Shown here: positions 52,114-61,046 of the stretch, piece after piece
Numbering within the stretch: the stretch's first letter is position 1
Layout of the letters: each line of letters opens with the position of its first letter
Assembly: GCF_005938105.1 (NCBI RefSeq)
Contig: NZ_VCPE01000002.1
Span: 186,001-250,000 of the forward strand
Length of the DNA stretch: 64,000 nt
Direction of reading: 5' to 3'
From: Brucella haematophila
Lineage (GTDB): Bacteria; Pseudomonadota; Alphaproteobacteria; Rhizobiales; Rhizobiaceae
Translations under genes and position numbers: made by a program
Notes under the pieces: generated by a model
Database searches by the model: none
What the model saw: only the letters and a program-made list of their open reading frames with translations
Told to the model about the DNA's origin: nothing

Positions 52114-52262
52114 ATAACGACAGTTGCAAATTCGTCAGGCCGTGGCGAAAAGAGTGATTTTCGAGCACCGGAGCGGAGCGTACTTAAGGGTACGTGAGCA
52201 CCGGAGCGCAGAAAATTGCTCTTTGCAGTCCGGCATCACGAAGAATGCAACTGTCGTGTTAT
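52114..52262. repeat. Bru-RS-like palindromic repeat, copy 3
   Basis: About 149 bp, the longest of the three copies. Outer arms ATAACGACAGTTGCA and TGCAACTGTCGTGTTAT; core GAGCACCGGAGCGGAGCGTA, centre CTTAAGG, GTGAGCACCGGAGCGCAGAA. It fills the gap between the convergent aminopeptidase and SH3-protein genes, and its end reaches the SH3 stop codon. Confidence 0.85.
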
Positions 52263-52816
52263 CAGTCGAAGACTTCGCCGGGATACACACCCCACAGGTC
52301 CGACTGCCGGATCCAGCCGCGCACGCCGCTGACATCCATGCGGCACCACTGGCCATTGCATTGGCGCACGGTGCCGACAACACCCGGCTCGATATCGGCG
52401 GCGACAGCCGCCGTATCGTTGGCATCGCGGCGCATGGTGATCATCTTGCTTTTGTCGTTCTTCAACCAGGGCGCGGTGATCGCGGTGCGCTTGCCGGACA
52501 GAAGCGACTGGTAGACCCAGCCTTCCGTGCCGTCAGCATCGCGAATGCGCCGCCAGTTGTCATATTCCTGAATGATCTCGACCGGCAGCCCTGATTTCAT
52601 GAACAGCCACGAAACCGGATAGTCGCGCCCCGGGCCGATGCGCAGATTGACGCGTGCCGGCTTGAGGCTGACGAAGCGCGGCACAGGCAGACCGCTGGCG
52701 CCTGTCGCCGTACCGTTTGCGCCTTCGGCTTCGGCTGCGTTCACACTGATCGGCATCGCCACGAACAGGAGGGCCAGACAAGCCGCAAAGGCCATGAGAA
52801 GGCGCTTTACCGACAT
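52262..52816 (-). CDS. Exported SH3-domain protein
   Basis: 184 residues: signal peptide MSVKRLLMAFAACLALLFVA ending near VNAA, then two bacterial SH3-like units (VSLKPARVNLRIGPGRDYPV..WVYQSLLSG and RDANDTAAVAADIEPGVVGT..GWIRQSDLWGVYPGE). Such proteins usually bind peptidoglycan in the periplasm. Start ATG 52816; a TTG at 52855 is possible. Function unknown beyond likely cell-wall association. Confidence 0.85.
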   Translation of the reverse strand: MSVKRLLMAFAACLALLFVAMPISVNAAEAEGANGTATGASGLPVPRFVSLKPARVNLRIGPGRDYPVSWLFMKSGLPVEIIQEYDNWRRIRDADGTEGWVYQSLLSGKRTAITAPWLKNDKSKMITMRRDANDTAAVAADIEPGVVGTVRQCNGQWCRMDVSGVRGWIRQSDLWGVYPGEVFD

Positions 52817-53054
52817 GCCCTTAGCCAAAAACCTTTGGGGAAGTACTCTAATCAACTGCGCCTCTCGCCGTCCTGTTCTTAACCCAAGACGACCATGCCT
52901 TCAGCGGAAGCGTAAAACAGCAGGGGCTGCCCGGCATCGTGACCGTCTTGTTTATCGGTCCTGTTTTTCTTTGTCTTTGCCCCGCCGCCTTGATAGAGAT
53001 GAGCAGCCGAAGCAATATCCCATATTGCGCCTTCTTGGTTAAGGAGGTCTCAAC

Positions 53055-53261
53055 ATGAAGCTTCAGCATATAAGTTTGCCCGGAAACAGGCTCAAAAAAC
53101 GGGGTGGAGATGTCGAACAAAAAGAAGCCGCTGGTCGTTCTTACGAGAAAACTGCCGGACCCGGTGGAAACCCGAATGCGGGAACTGTTCGATGCACGTC
53201 TCAACATAGACGATCACCGCATGAGCCAGCCGGAAATCATCGCCGCGCTGAAGGAGGCTGA
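53055..53261 (+). other. Short ORF with very strong ribosome site, overlapping the gyaR start
   Basis: ATG 53055 is preceded by AAGGAGG at 7 nt, the best Shine-Dalgarno noticed in the window. It opens a 68-codon frame that overlaps the 2-hydroxyacid dehydrogenase gene in another frame. The first 17 residues (MKLQHISLPGNRLKKRG) precede the overlap; the rest is probably an accidental frame. It may be a leader peptide or nothing. Confidence 0.3.
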
Positions 53262-54114
53262 CGTTCTGGTGCCTTGCATCACCGACGTGATCGACGCCGC
53301 TGCCATCGAGCAAGCCGGACCCAATCTCAAGCTGATCGCCAATTTCGGTAACGGCGTCGACAATATCGATGTCGCAGCCGCCGCAAAGCGCGGCATTACC
53401 GTGACCAATACGCCCAATGTCCTGACCGAAGATACAGCCGACATGACGCTGGCGCTGCTTCTGTCGGCACCGCGCCGCCTCGTGGAAGGCGCGAATGTGC
53501 TCAACGAGCGCGACGGCAAATGGCCGGGCTGGTCGCCGACATGGATGCTCGGACGCCGCATCTGGGGCAAGCGCCTTGGCATCGTCGGCATGGGGCGCAT
53601 CGGAACCGCCGTTGCGCGCCGCGCCAAGGCTTTTGGCCTTTCAATCCATTATCACAATCGCAAGCGCGTCAGCCCGCAGGTTGAGGAAGAACTGGAAGCG
53701 ACCTATTGGGACAGCCTCGACCAGATGCTGGCCCGCATGGACATCATTTCAGTCAATTGCCCTTCAACGCCCGCAACGTTTCACCTGCTATCGGCCCGTC
53801 GCATCGCGTTGATGCAGCCGACGGCCTATCTGGTCAATACGGCGCGCGGTCAGATCATCGATGAAAACGCCCTGATCGATCTGATCGAGCAAGGCCGGAT
53901 CGCCGGTGCGGGGCTGGACGTGTTCGAGAACGAGCCAGCCGTCAATCCACGCCTGCTGGCGCTTGCGGAAAAGGGCAAGGTTGTACTGCTGCCGCATATG
54001 GGTTCGGCCACGATTGAAGGCCGCATCGATATGGGCGACAAGGTCATCATCAATATTAAGGCCTTCGTCGACGGGCACCGGACGCCGGACAGGGTTCTTC
54101 CCAATCGGGTTTAA
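53110..54114 (+). CDS. gyaR: D-2-hydroxyacid dehydrogenase (glyoxylate/hydroxypyruvate reductase, GyaR type)
   Basis: NAD(P)H-dependent reductase of glyoxylate or hydroxypyruvate. 334 residues: LIANFGNGVDNIDVAAAAKR, nucleotide loop GIVGMGRIGTAVARRAKAFG, NTARGQIIDENALI with catalytic Arg, GLDVFENEP with catalytic Glu, and LPHMGSAT with catalytic His. Start ATG 53110 (MSNKKKPLVV) after GGGGTGGAG; a GTG two codons upstream is possible. Its stop overlaps the opposing hydrolase stop in a shared TTAA. A second, GhrA-type enzyme for similar substrates is encoded at 29 kb. Confidence 0.92.
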   Translation: MSNKKKPLVVLTRKLPDPVETRMRELFDARLNIDDHRMSQPEIIAALKEADVLVPCITDVIDAAAIEQAGPNLKLIANFGNGVDNIDVAAAAKRGITVTNTPNVLTEDTADMTLALLLSAPRRLVEGANVLNERDGKWPGWSPTWMLGRRIWGKRLGIVGMGRIGTAVARRAKAFGLSIHYHNRKRVSPQVEEELEATYWDSLDQMLARMDIISVNCPSTPATFHLLSARRIALMQPTAYLVNTARGQIIDENALIDLIEQGRIAGAGLDVFENEPAVNPRLLALAEKGKVVLLPHMGSATIEGRIDMGDKVIINIKAFVDGHRTPDRVLPNRV

Positions 54115-54941
54115 ATTCGGCTGTTCGTTTTTCCATCGATGAATTTCAGGACCGTGTGGGCGTAAAGCCGGGGATTTTCCACCGGCACGCCGTGGCCAGA
54201 ATCGGGCAGAATGATCAGTTCGGCACCGGGAATCTGGCTGGCGATGAATTCCGTATGTTCCCGGGTAATGGCCGTATCATGATCGCCGATCACGATAGCC
54301 GTGCGCACCGAGATCTGTGACAGATCTTCATCGGTGTAATTGGGTTCATTGGCCCAGAGCGCGTGGATTTCCTTGTCGATGCTCTCGTAATGGCGAAGCT
54401 CAGGGATTGGACGTCCTTCGGCCCGCGCCTCGATATAACCGGTATTGCCCTCGGGCGTGACATTGGCAGCCTGCGCGAAAAGGCTCTTCAGCCGCTCAGG
54501 GTACCGCATCGCAATATCCAGCCCGATAATACCGCCATCGCTCCAACCGACCAGATCAACCTTGTCGATATGCAGAAAATCGAGCAGCGCCACATAGTCG
54601 TCAGCCATCAGGCCATAAGTCAGCGGCTCCGTCGTGCGGGTGGAACGCCCCTGCCCGCGACTGTCGGCAACGATCACCGTATGATGACGCGCCAGGATCG
54701 GCAATTGCGCGTCCCAGACATGCTGGTCGGAAAGACCGCCCGGTATCAGCAGAATAGGCGGTCCTTTGCCGACGGTCCGGTAATACATCTCGATACCGTT
54801 GACCTCGGCAAAGGCGGCAGGCGAAGCGGGAATGGTCACGCGCGCTATCCTTTCGGACGACACCGCTGAAGGGATGAGAACAGCAAGGCCAAGCACCACG
54901 GCCACGAAGCCTGCACTTTGAAATATCCTGTTTCCCGTCAT
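54111..54941 (-). CDS. Secreted or membrane-tethered alpha/beta hydrolase
   Basis: 276 residues: N-terminal signal peptide or anchor (SAGFVAVVLGLAVLIPSAVS), then an alpha/beta hydrolase core with ILLIPGGLSDQHVWD (oxyanion region), nucleophile elbow GWSDGG (Ser), Asp in VIGDHDTAITREHTE and catalytic His in DSGHGVPVENP. Substrate unknown; resembles 3-oxoadipate enol-lactonase-like or haloperoxidase-like members, but the export signal argues for a periplasmic esterase. Ends within the gyaR stop. Confidence 0.86.
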   Translation of the reverse strand: MTGNRIFQSAGFVAVVLGLAVLIPSAVSSERIARVTIPASPAAFAEVNGIEMYYRTVGKGPPILLIPGGLSDQHVWDAQLPILARHHTVIVADSRGQGRSTRTTEPLTYGLMADDYVALLDFLHIDKVDLVGWSDGGIIGLDIAMRYPERLKSLFAQAANVTPEGNTGYIEARAEGRPIPELRHYESIDKEIHALWANEPNYTDEDLSQISVRTAIVIGDHDTAITREHTEFIASQIPGAELIILPDSGHGVPVENPRLYAHTVLKFIDGKTNSRI

Positions 54942-54965
54942 CGGCCCGACCTTTCATGGACCTGT

Positions 54966-55838
54966 TTAGGGTCTGCGGATCAGCGTCGGCAGATCATAGA
55001 GATAAGCGATGCGCTTGATCGCATCCTGCAACGGCTCCAGCGTCACCGTCATCGTGTGGCCGCTGGCATGGATCAGCATGTCGGGCGCAGCGCAGATCGC
55101 GACATGCCCTTTCCAGAACACGAGATCGCCGCGCTGGAGATTGGAATAATTCCCATTCGGCTCGAGAACTGTGCCAAGCGTATTCTGCTGCATGTCGGAA
55201 TCACGCAGAACCTTGCGGCCAGCCACCCACATGGAAAGCTGCACGAGACCAGAGCAATCAATGCCGAAGCCCGACGTACCGCCCCACAGATAAGGCGTGT
55301 GCAGCAGCGTTTCCGACACGGCCACATAATCAGCCGCGTGTTCGCCGATTGGCGCCAGATGGCTTGCGATCATCGCCTCGCCGCTTTCCAGCACGGCATA
55401 TTGGGTGCCGCGCGTTTCAGACGAGCCGACAATGCGAACGCGTGAGCCGAGCGACAGCGCCTGCGTATGCGGAAAACGCAAATCCGAGCCGGGATAGACA
55501 AAGCTTCGCGGCACAGTGACCATATGCGTGGCCGCGCCCTGCGGCTTTTCGATAAACGAGGCGGAGACATAGCCCGTATAGCCGTCGCGCTCGGCCTGAA
55601 CCCAGCACCAGCCGTCCATTTCCTCGAAGACACGCACCGTGTCGCCATAAATGATCTGCGTCTGAGGTCCGCTATCGGGGCGTGGCTCGCTGCGCAAATC
55701 CACGACCGATGCAGTCACCTGCATCTCGGTTCCGGCTATAAAGCGGGCAGCCTCCACCTTGTCGGTCAGTCGCTCATCAGCGAGATCGGCGCGATAGGCA
55801 TTGAGGCGGCGGTCGAGCGTGGTCACATTGAGACTCAT
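54966..55838 (-). CDS. NlpC/P60 family peptidoglycan hydrolase with SH3 domains
   Basis: Cysteine peptidase that cuts peptidoglycan stem peptides. 290 residues: N-terminal SH3-like units (VVDLRSEPRPDSGPQTQIIY and SRVRIVGSSETRGTQYAVLE regions), then the NlpC/P60 domain YLWGGTSGFGIDCSGLVQLS with catalytic Cys and GHVAICAAPDMLIHASG with catalytic His. No obvious signal peptide, which is common for this Rhizobiales group. Followed upstream on minus by the MarR gene 10 bp away, probably an operon. Confidence 0.9.
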   Translation of the reverse strand: MSLNVTTLDRRLNAYRADLADERLTDKVEAARFIAGTEMQVTASVVDLRSEPRPDSGPQTQIIYGDTVRVFEEMDGWCWVQAERDGYTGYVSASFIEKPQGAATHMVTVPRSFVYPGSDLRFPHTQALSLGSRVRIVGSSETRGTQYAVLESGEAMIASHLAPIGEHAADYVAVSETLLHTPYLWGGTSGFGIDCSGLVQLSMWVAGRKVLRDSDMQQNTLGTVLEPNGNYSNLQRGDLVFWKGHVAICAAPDMLIHASGHTMTVTLEPLQDAIKRIAYLYDLPTLIRRP

Positions 55839-55848
55839 TGGCGGACAC

Positions 55849-56199
55849 TCATAAAGGTAACTCTCTGGCTTTGGCGATCACCAGATCGCCCAGTCGTTCA
55901 ACATAAAGCGCACCGGCGACTGTTCTCTTAACTAGCACATTTCGCCGGTCTTTTTCATCACGATGACGGGATAGAAGGTCGAGTGTGCCCATCGTATCGA
56001 GTGCGCGCGTGATTACCGGCTTCGTCACATCCAGTTTTGCCGCAAGCCCGCGCACCGTGTGCGGCGGTGGCTCCAGATAGATTGTCAGAAGGATAGCTGT
56101 TTGCCGCGTCGTGAGATCGGGCATCTCATCACGCACCTGCCCCAGCGACAGGGTCTTCAACAATGTCAGCGCCTGTATCGGCTTCAACTCAACCGGCAT
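55849..56199 (-). CDS. MarR-family winged-helix regulator
   Basis: 116 residues, short for the family. LTTRQTAILLTIYLEPPPHTVRGLAAKLDVTKPVITRALDTMGTLDLLSRHRDEKDRRNVL is a MarR winged helix (first part helix-turn-helix, DEKDRR wing). It would bind DNA as a dimer. Sits 10 bp before the NlpC/P60 gene, so it may control it; effector unknown. Confidence 0.85.
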   Translation of the reverse strand: MPVELKPIQALTLLKTLSLGQVRDEMPDLTTRQTAILLTIYLEPPPHTVRGLAAKLDVTKPVITRALDTMGTLDLLSRHRDEKDRRNVLVKRTVAGALYVERLGDLVIAKARELPL

Positions 56200-56285
56200 C
56201 CGTTATCCTCAAGCCAAGGATTGTTTCGGAACCGTTTTATTCAACCCGCTTTCGCTGTTTCTGGCAAGAACTTTATGGCAGCTAA

Positions 56286-56310
56286 CAAAAAAGCGGCCGA
56301 AGCCGCTTTT
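56286..56310 (-). terminator. Intrinsic terminator of irr
   Basis: Stem AAAGCGGC/GCCGCTTT with loop CGAA; on minus followed by TTTTGTT. Fifty bp past the irr stop. Confidence 0.8.
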
Positions 56311-56362
56311 CAGAACCGATAAGGACCAGACGCCTACCGCGTCTAGCGACACCTAATTTTCA

Positions 56363-56800
56363 TTACTGCGTCTTGCGACGCAGGCGGACGATAATATCGA
56401 CGTTGACGATTTCCATACCTTCCGGCGCGTCCGGCATGTTGGCAACGGTCGGCTGCCCGCGCTCGCCATGCGGAATATCGAACACAACATTTTCCCCTTC
56501 GAGGAAGAAGTGCTGATGGTCCGAAATATTGGTGTCGAAATAGGTCTTGGAGCCTTCCACCGCGATGATGCGCAGCATCCCGGCTTCCGTGAACTGGTGC
56601 AGCGTGTTGTAAACGGTGGCCAGAGACACCGGCACATCCGCCATAACCGCCTGTTCGTGGAGGTCTTCAGCGGACAGGTGGCGATCACCCTGCGCAAAAA
56701 TCATGCTCGCAAGTGCAACACGCTGGCGCGTCGGACGCAGGCCAGCATCGCGGAGCCGTTCTTCCATAGAGACCGTCGAGTGGGTATGTGTAGACTGCAT
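56363..56800 (-). CDS. irr: Iron response regulator Irr (Fur family)
   Basis: Haem-responsive Fur-family regulator that represses haem synthesis and activates iron uptake under iron limitation in Rhizobiales. 145 residues: winged helix RLRDAGLRPTRQRVALASMI, LHEQAVMADVPVSLATVYNT, and the haem/metal-binding ISDHQHFFLEGENVVFDI with the HxH pair typical of Irr. The N-terminal GCPWHD haem motif of Bradyrhizobium Irr is absent, as in Brucella Irr. ATG 56800 is chosen; a GTG two codons upstream is possible. Divergent from fabA across 320 bp. Confidence 0.93.
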   Translation of the reverse strand: MQSTHTHSTVSMEERLRDAGLRPTRQRVALASMIFAQGDRHLSAEDLHEQAVMADVPVSLATVYNTLHQFTEAGMLRIIAVEGSKTYFDTNISDHQHFFLEGENVVFDIPHGERGQPTVANMPDAPEGMEIVNVDIIVRLRRKTQ

Positions 56801-57120
56801 ATTCACCGCTGGTTCCGTTACAAGCTTGTAGCAAATTCGTCAAAGATTGAACGGGCTGTTGCCCATTGCATACTGACATTGATATATGCCGTTGCGAAAT
56901 AAGTATCAATAGGCTTGGAGTTTGCCCGTTTTTTCGGGAAAATCCATTGCATATTTTTATGGTCGCTAAGGTTTTGTACGGGAACCAGTCTGTGATAGGG
57001 GTGTTCCGACTTAACGACCAGAAAGAGATAGAGCGGTTTGGGCGTTTGCGCTAAAACCGTTCCAAATGACAACCGGGCCGGATTGCTGGCCGATAGCGAA
57101 TAAACCTCAAGGGAGGCGAA
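56801..57120. other. Divergent irr-fabA intergenic region
   Basis: No gene seen. AT-rich for this genome, with a small hairpin CCCG-TTTTTT-CGGG near 56930. It must hold the promoters of irr and of the fab operon. No clear Irr iron-control element was recognised. Confidence 0.5.
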
Positions 57121-57636
57121 ATGGCAGAACAGAAATCAAGCTATGGGTATGAAGAACTCCTCAGCTGCGGGCGCGGCGAGCTGTTCGGCCCCGGCAATGC
57201 CCAGCTTCCCCTGCCGCCAATGCTGATGGTGCATCGCATCACCGATATTTCCGAAACCGGCGGAGAGTTCGACAAGGGCTACATCCGCGCCGAATACGAC
57301 GTGCGCCCCGACGACTGGTATTTTCCGTGCCATTTCCAGGGCAACCCGATCATGCCGGGCTGCCTCGGCCTGGACGGCATGTGGCAGCTGACCGGCTTCT
57401 TCCTTGGCTGGCTCGGCGAACCGGGTCGCGGCATGGCGCTTTCGACCGGCGAAGTGAAGTTCAAGGGCATGGTGCGCCCGCACACCAAGCTTCTCGAATA
57501 TGGCATCGACTTCAAGCGCGTCATGCGCGGACGTCTCGTGCTCGGCACTGCTGACGGCTGGCTGAAGGCCGATGGCGAAGTGATCTACAAGGCCACTGAC
57601 CTGCGTGTCGGCCTTTCAAAGGACGGCGACGCTTAA
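57121..57636 (+). CDS. fabA: 3-hydroxydecanoyl-ACP dehydratase/isomerase
   Basis: Dehydrates 3-hydroxydecanoyl-ACP and isomerises the product to the cis-3 form, the entry to unsaturated fatty acids. 171 residues with the catalytic His in [20 protein letters not shown] and the catalytic Asp in the same block (LGLDGMWQ), the paired residues that define FabA against FabZ. Ribosome site GGGAGG 6 nt before ATG. First gene of fabA-fabB-fabI. Confidence 0.96.
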   Translation: MAEQKSSYGYEELLSCGRGELFGPGNAQLPLPPMLMVHRITDISETGGEFDKGYIRAEYDVRPDDWYFPCHFQGNPIMPGCLGLDGMWQLTGFFLGWLGEPGRGMALSTGEVKFKGMVRPHTKLLEYGIDFKRVMRGRLVLGTADGWLKADGEVIYKATDLRVGLSKDGDA

Positions 57637-57801
57637 GCATCGCCTGAATCCACCATCATTCACGGGCGCGACAGCAAAAAATGAACAGTTTTCATGCGGC
57701 CGCGCTCAAAACATGCGAAGATCGCACCTATGTAACGGCGACGAGGCAGTCTTGACCCAAGCGACTGCCGCTCGACGAGCAAGGGTGTAAAGGAGAACGC
57801 G

Positions 57802-59025
57802 ATGCGGCGTGTGGTCGTAACGGGTATGGGGATCGTATCCTCGATTGGCAACAACACCGAAGAGGTGACGGCCTCGCTGCGCGAAGCCAAATCCGGCATC
57901 TCGCGCGCGGAAGAATATGCCGAACTGGGTTTCCGCTGCCAGGTGCACGGCGCTCCGAAAATCGATGTCGAATCCCTCGTGGACCGTCGCGCCATGCGCT
58001 TCCACGGTCGCGGCACCGCCTGGAATCACATCGCCATGGATCAGGCGATCGCCGATGCAGGCCTTTCGGACGACGAAGTCTCCAACGACCGCACCGGCAT
58101 CATCATGGGTTCGGGCGGTCCTTCGACCCGCACCATCGTTGATTCCGCCGACATTACCCGTGAAAAGGGTCCGAAGCGCGTCGGCCCGTTTGCTGTGCCG
58201 AAAGCCATGAGCTCCACGGCCTCCGCGACGCTGGCCACTTTCTTCAAGATCAAGGGCATCAACTATTCGATCTCTTCGGCCTGCGCGACATCCAACCATT
58301 GCATCGGCAATGCGTTCGAGATGATCCAGTATGGCAAGCAGGACCGCATGTTTGCGGGCGGCTGCGAAGATCTCGACTGGACGCTCTCGGTGCTGTTCGA
58401 CGCCATGGGCGCGATGGCGACGAAGTATAACGACACGCCTGCTACTGCTTCGCGCGCTTATGACAAGAACCGCGACGGCTTCGTAATTGCAGGCGGCGCT
58501 GGTGTTCTGGTGCTGGAAGACCTCGAAACCGCGCTTGCGCGCGGTGCGAAGATCTACGGCGAAATCGTCGGCTATGGCGCAACCTCTGACGGCTACGACA
58601 TGGTCGCTCCGTCCGGTGAAGGCGCGATCCGCTGCATGAAGATGGCGCTTTCGACCGTCAAGACCAAGATCGACTACATCAACCCGCACGCAACCTCGAC
58701 GCCTGCTGGCGATGCGCCGGAAATCGACGCTATCCGTCAGGTGTTCGGTTCGGGCGACGCCTGCCCGCCGATTGCCGCGACCAAGTCGCTGACCGGCCAT
58801 TCGCTGGGCGCAACGGGCGTGCAGGAAGCTATCTATTCGCTTTTGATGATGCATAACAATTTCATTTGCGAAAGCGCGCATATCGAAGAATTGGACCCTG
58901 CCTTCGCGGACATGCCTATCGTCCGCAAGCGCATCGATAATGCTCAGCTCAATACCGTGCTCTCCAACTCCTTCGGGTTTGGCGGCACGAATGCGACGCT
59001 GGTTTTCCAGCGCTACCAGGGCTGA
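57802..59025 (+). CDS. fabB: 3-oxoacyl-ACP synthase I
   Basis: Condensing enzyme that extends cis-3-decenoyl-ACP and other acyl-ACPs with malonyl-ACP. 407 residues; thiolase fold with the active Cys in [13 protein letters not shown] (about residue 164), His in [11 protein letters not shown] and His in TGHSLGATG, the C-H-H triad. C-terminal [15 protein letters not shown] is standard. ATG 57802 after AAGGAGA. It follows fabA by 165 bp and is 13 bp before fabI. Confidence 0.96.
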   Translation: MRRVVVTGMGIVSSIGNNTEEVTASLREAKSGISRAEEYAELGFRCQVHGAPKIDVESLVDRRAMRFHGRGTAWNHIAMDQAIADAGLSDDEVSNDRTGIIMGSGGPSTRTIVDSADITREKGPKRVGPFAVPKAMSSTASATLATFFKIKGINYSISSACATSNHCIGNAFEMIQYGKQDRMFAGGCEDLDWTLSVLFDAMGAMATKYNDTPATASRAYDKNRDGFVIAGGAGVLVLEDLETALARGAKIYGEIVGYGATSDGYDMVAPSGEGAIRCMKMALSTVKTKIDYINPHATSTPAGDAPEIDAIRQVFGSGDACPPIAATKSLTGHSLGATGVQEAIYSLLMMHNNFICESAHIEELDPAFADMPIVRKRIDNAQLNTVLSNSFGFGGTNATLVFQRYQG

Positions 59026-59038
59026 GGGAGAGGGGAAT

Positions 59039-59857
59039 ATGGAAGGTTTGATGCAAGGAAAACGCGGCCTCATCATGGGGGTCGCGAATAATCATTCGCT
59101 GGCATGGGGCATCTCGAAGCAACTCGCCGCACAGGGCGCAGAACTGGCTTTCACCTATCAGGGCGATGCGCTGGGCAAACGCGTGAAGCCGCTGGCCGAA
59201 CAGGTCGGCTCCGACCTCGTTCTGCCTTGCGATGTTGAAGACATTGCAACGGTCGACGCGGTTTTTGCCGAGATCGAAAAGAAGTGGGGCAAGCTCGATT
59301 TCATCGTTCACGCCATCGGTTTTTCCGACAAGACCGAACTGAAGGGCCGTTACGCAGACGTCACCACGCGCGATAATTTCAGCCGGACCATGGTGATTTC
59401 CGCCTACTCCTTCACGGAAATGGCACAGCGCGCCGAAAAGCTCATGAAGGACGGCGGCTCGATCCTGACGCTGACCTATGGCGGCTCCACCCGCACCATC
59501 CCGAACTACAATGTCATGGGCGTTGCCAAGGCAGCGCTTGAAGCCATGGTTCGCTATCTGGCTGCCGATTACGGCCCGCAGGGCATCCGCGTCAACGCCA
59601 TTTCGGCTGGCCCGGTGCGCACGCTGGCTGGTGCCGGCATCGGCGATGCGCGCGCGATCTTCAGCTATCAGCGCCGCAATTCACCGCTGCGCCGTACAGT
59701 CGATATCGACGATGTCGGCAAATCGGCTGTCTACCTGCTGTCCGACCTGTCGAGCGGCGTGACCGGCGAAGTCCATTATGTGGATTCAGGCTACAACATC
59801 GTTTCGATGCCGACGCTGGAAGAGCTGAAAAGCTCTGACGCCGAACGCGGCGAATAA
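59039..59857 (+). CDS. fabI: Enoyl-ACP reductase (NADH), FabI type
   Basis: Last step of each fatty acid elongation cycle; target of triclosan and diazaborines in other bacteria. 272 residues: GVANNHSLAWGISKQLAAQG cofactor loop, the catalytic Tyr-x6-Lys in NYNVMGVAKAAL, and SAGPVRTLAGAGI before the substrate loop. ATG 59039 after GAGGGGA. A longer frame upstream overlaps fabB and is rejected. Confidence 0.95.
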   Translation: MEGLMQGKRGLIMGVANNHSLAWGISKQLAAQGAELAFTYQGDALGKRVKPLAEQVGSDLVLPCDVEDIATVDAVFAEIEKKWGKLDFIVHAIGFSDKTELKGRYADVTTRDNFSRTMVISAYSFTEMAQRAEKLMKDGGSILTLTYGGSTRTIPNYNVMGVAKAALEAMVRYLAADYGPQGIRVNAISAGPVRTLAGAGIGDARAIFSYQRRNSPLRRTVDIDDVGKSAVYLLSDLSSGVTGEVHYVDSGYNIVSMPTLEELKSSDAERGE

Positions 59858-59872
59858 GTGTTCCGGAATTTA

Positions 59873-59900
59873 AAAAGCCGCCCTTAGGGGCGGCTTTTTT
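59873..59900. terminator. Bidirectional terminator fabI / rsmC-like gene
   Basis: AAAAGCCGCCC-TTAG-GGGCGGCTTTTTT: strong stem with A-run on one side and T-run on the other, between two convergent genes (stops at 59857 and 59904), so it serves both. Confidence 0.9.
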
Positions 59901-59903
59901 GTT

Positions 59904-60926
59904 TCACTTCTTCGCATCAAAGATTTTGAAACCGTCTGCTTCTTCCAGTGTCGTCACCGACTTGAACAAGCCCTTGAGCGTGACCTCATAAGGCAATTGC
60001 CGGTTGGCGACCATCAGCAGGCGACCGCCAGGTTTCAGGCGGGACGCCGCCGCCGAGATAAAGCTTTGGCCGAGCGAAACATCCGTAACGCGCCCCTCGT
60101 GGAATGGTGGGTTCATGATGACCGTGTCATAGATACCGGTCACCTTCTCACTGGTAATATCAAACCAGTTGAATGAAATCGGCACCGAAGCGCCCAGACG
60201 CTCCAGATTGCCGCGCGCGGCCTCCAGCGCCTCGTAATCGGCCTCGAACAGATCGATGGACTTGATACGGTCGGCATATTTCAGGCTCTGCGCTGCGAGA
60301 TAGCCCCAGCCCGCACCAAAATCCGCAACGTTGCCGAACACGATCTTTTCCATATGCGGCACCAGCAGCGCCGAGCCCTTGTCGATCGCGCCATGCGAGA
60401 ACATGCCCGGTTCCGTGCGGAACACATCGTCAATTGCACTTTCGAGAGGGCGCAGAGCGGCGATGAAATCATCATCCAGATCGGCAGGGCGCTGAAGCCA
60501 GAACGAGACAGCGTGGTTCTTGGACATACGATCGCTAATTTCGGCGATATTGCCCACCCATTTGCGGAAACTGTCGACGCCGAGCTTCTTCTCACCGCAG
60601 ACGACGATCCAGCCGCCGGGCTGAACACGCGTCAGAAGCTCGGAGAACCACGCCTCGTTGCGTCCACGGTGTTTTCCGAGCAGGAGTAGCCCGCCAGCAA
60701 AACGGCTGTCTGCGGCCAATCTCGGCTCTGCACGAAAGCCTTCCATGCCGAGCGCCAGAAAATCAGGTCGCCATGGTTGCAGGCAGGTCAGGACCTTTTT
60801 CCATTCCGGATCGAGAAGCCGGTCGGCGGAAAGGCCACAAGCGAGAAAGGATTGCCCGTCTTCGGGCATATCGAGAATGCCCTGCTCGAAGGGAAGGAAA
60901 AGTGTTTTCTGTGCCGGTGTCATCAT
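59904..60926 (-). CDS. RsmC-like class I SAM methyltransferase
   Basis: Probable 16S rRNA m2G1207-type methyltransferase. 340 residues, two tandem methyltransferase folds as in RsmC: a degenerate N-terminal one, then the active C-terminal one with FGNVADFGAGWGYLAAQSLK (SAM loop) and VIMNPPFHEG (N-P-P-F catalytic motif), ending GRLLMVANRQLPYE. Whether G1207 is the exact target is inferred from the family. Confidence 0.88.
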   Translation of the reverse strand: MMTPAQKTLFLPFEQGILDMPEDGQSFLACGLSADRLLDPEWKKVLTCLQPWRPDFLALGMEGFRAEPRLAADSRFAGGLLLLGKHRGRNEAWFSELLTRVQPGGWIVVCGEKKLGVDSFRKWVGNIAEISDRMSKNHAVSFWLQRPADLDDDFIAALRPLESAIDDVFRTEPGMFSHGAIDKGSALLVPHMEKIVFGNVADFGAGWGYLAAQSLKYADRIKSIDLFEADYEALEAARGNLERLGASVPISFNWFDITSEKVTGIYDTVIMNPPFHEGRVTDVSLGQSFISAAASRLKPGGRLLMVANRQLPYEVTLKGLFKSVTTLEEADGFKIFDAKK

Positions 60927-60997
60927 GATCGTTCTTTACCCCGCAAGATCGCATCCGAAAAGACCGCACGATCCCGATCAATCTCGTGAAAAAACAA

Positions 60998-61023
60998 AAA
61001 AGCGCGCCCAAAGGCGCGCTTTT
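60998..61023 (-). terminator. Intrinsic terminator of pnp
   Basis: Eleven-bp stem AAAAGCGCGCC/GGCGCGCTTTT with loop CAAA; on minus followed by TTGTTTT. About 23 bp past the pnp stop. Confidence 0.9.
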
Positions 61024-61046
61024 CGATTTCAAAGAAGATGCAAAGC

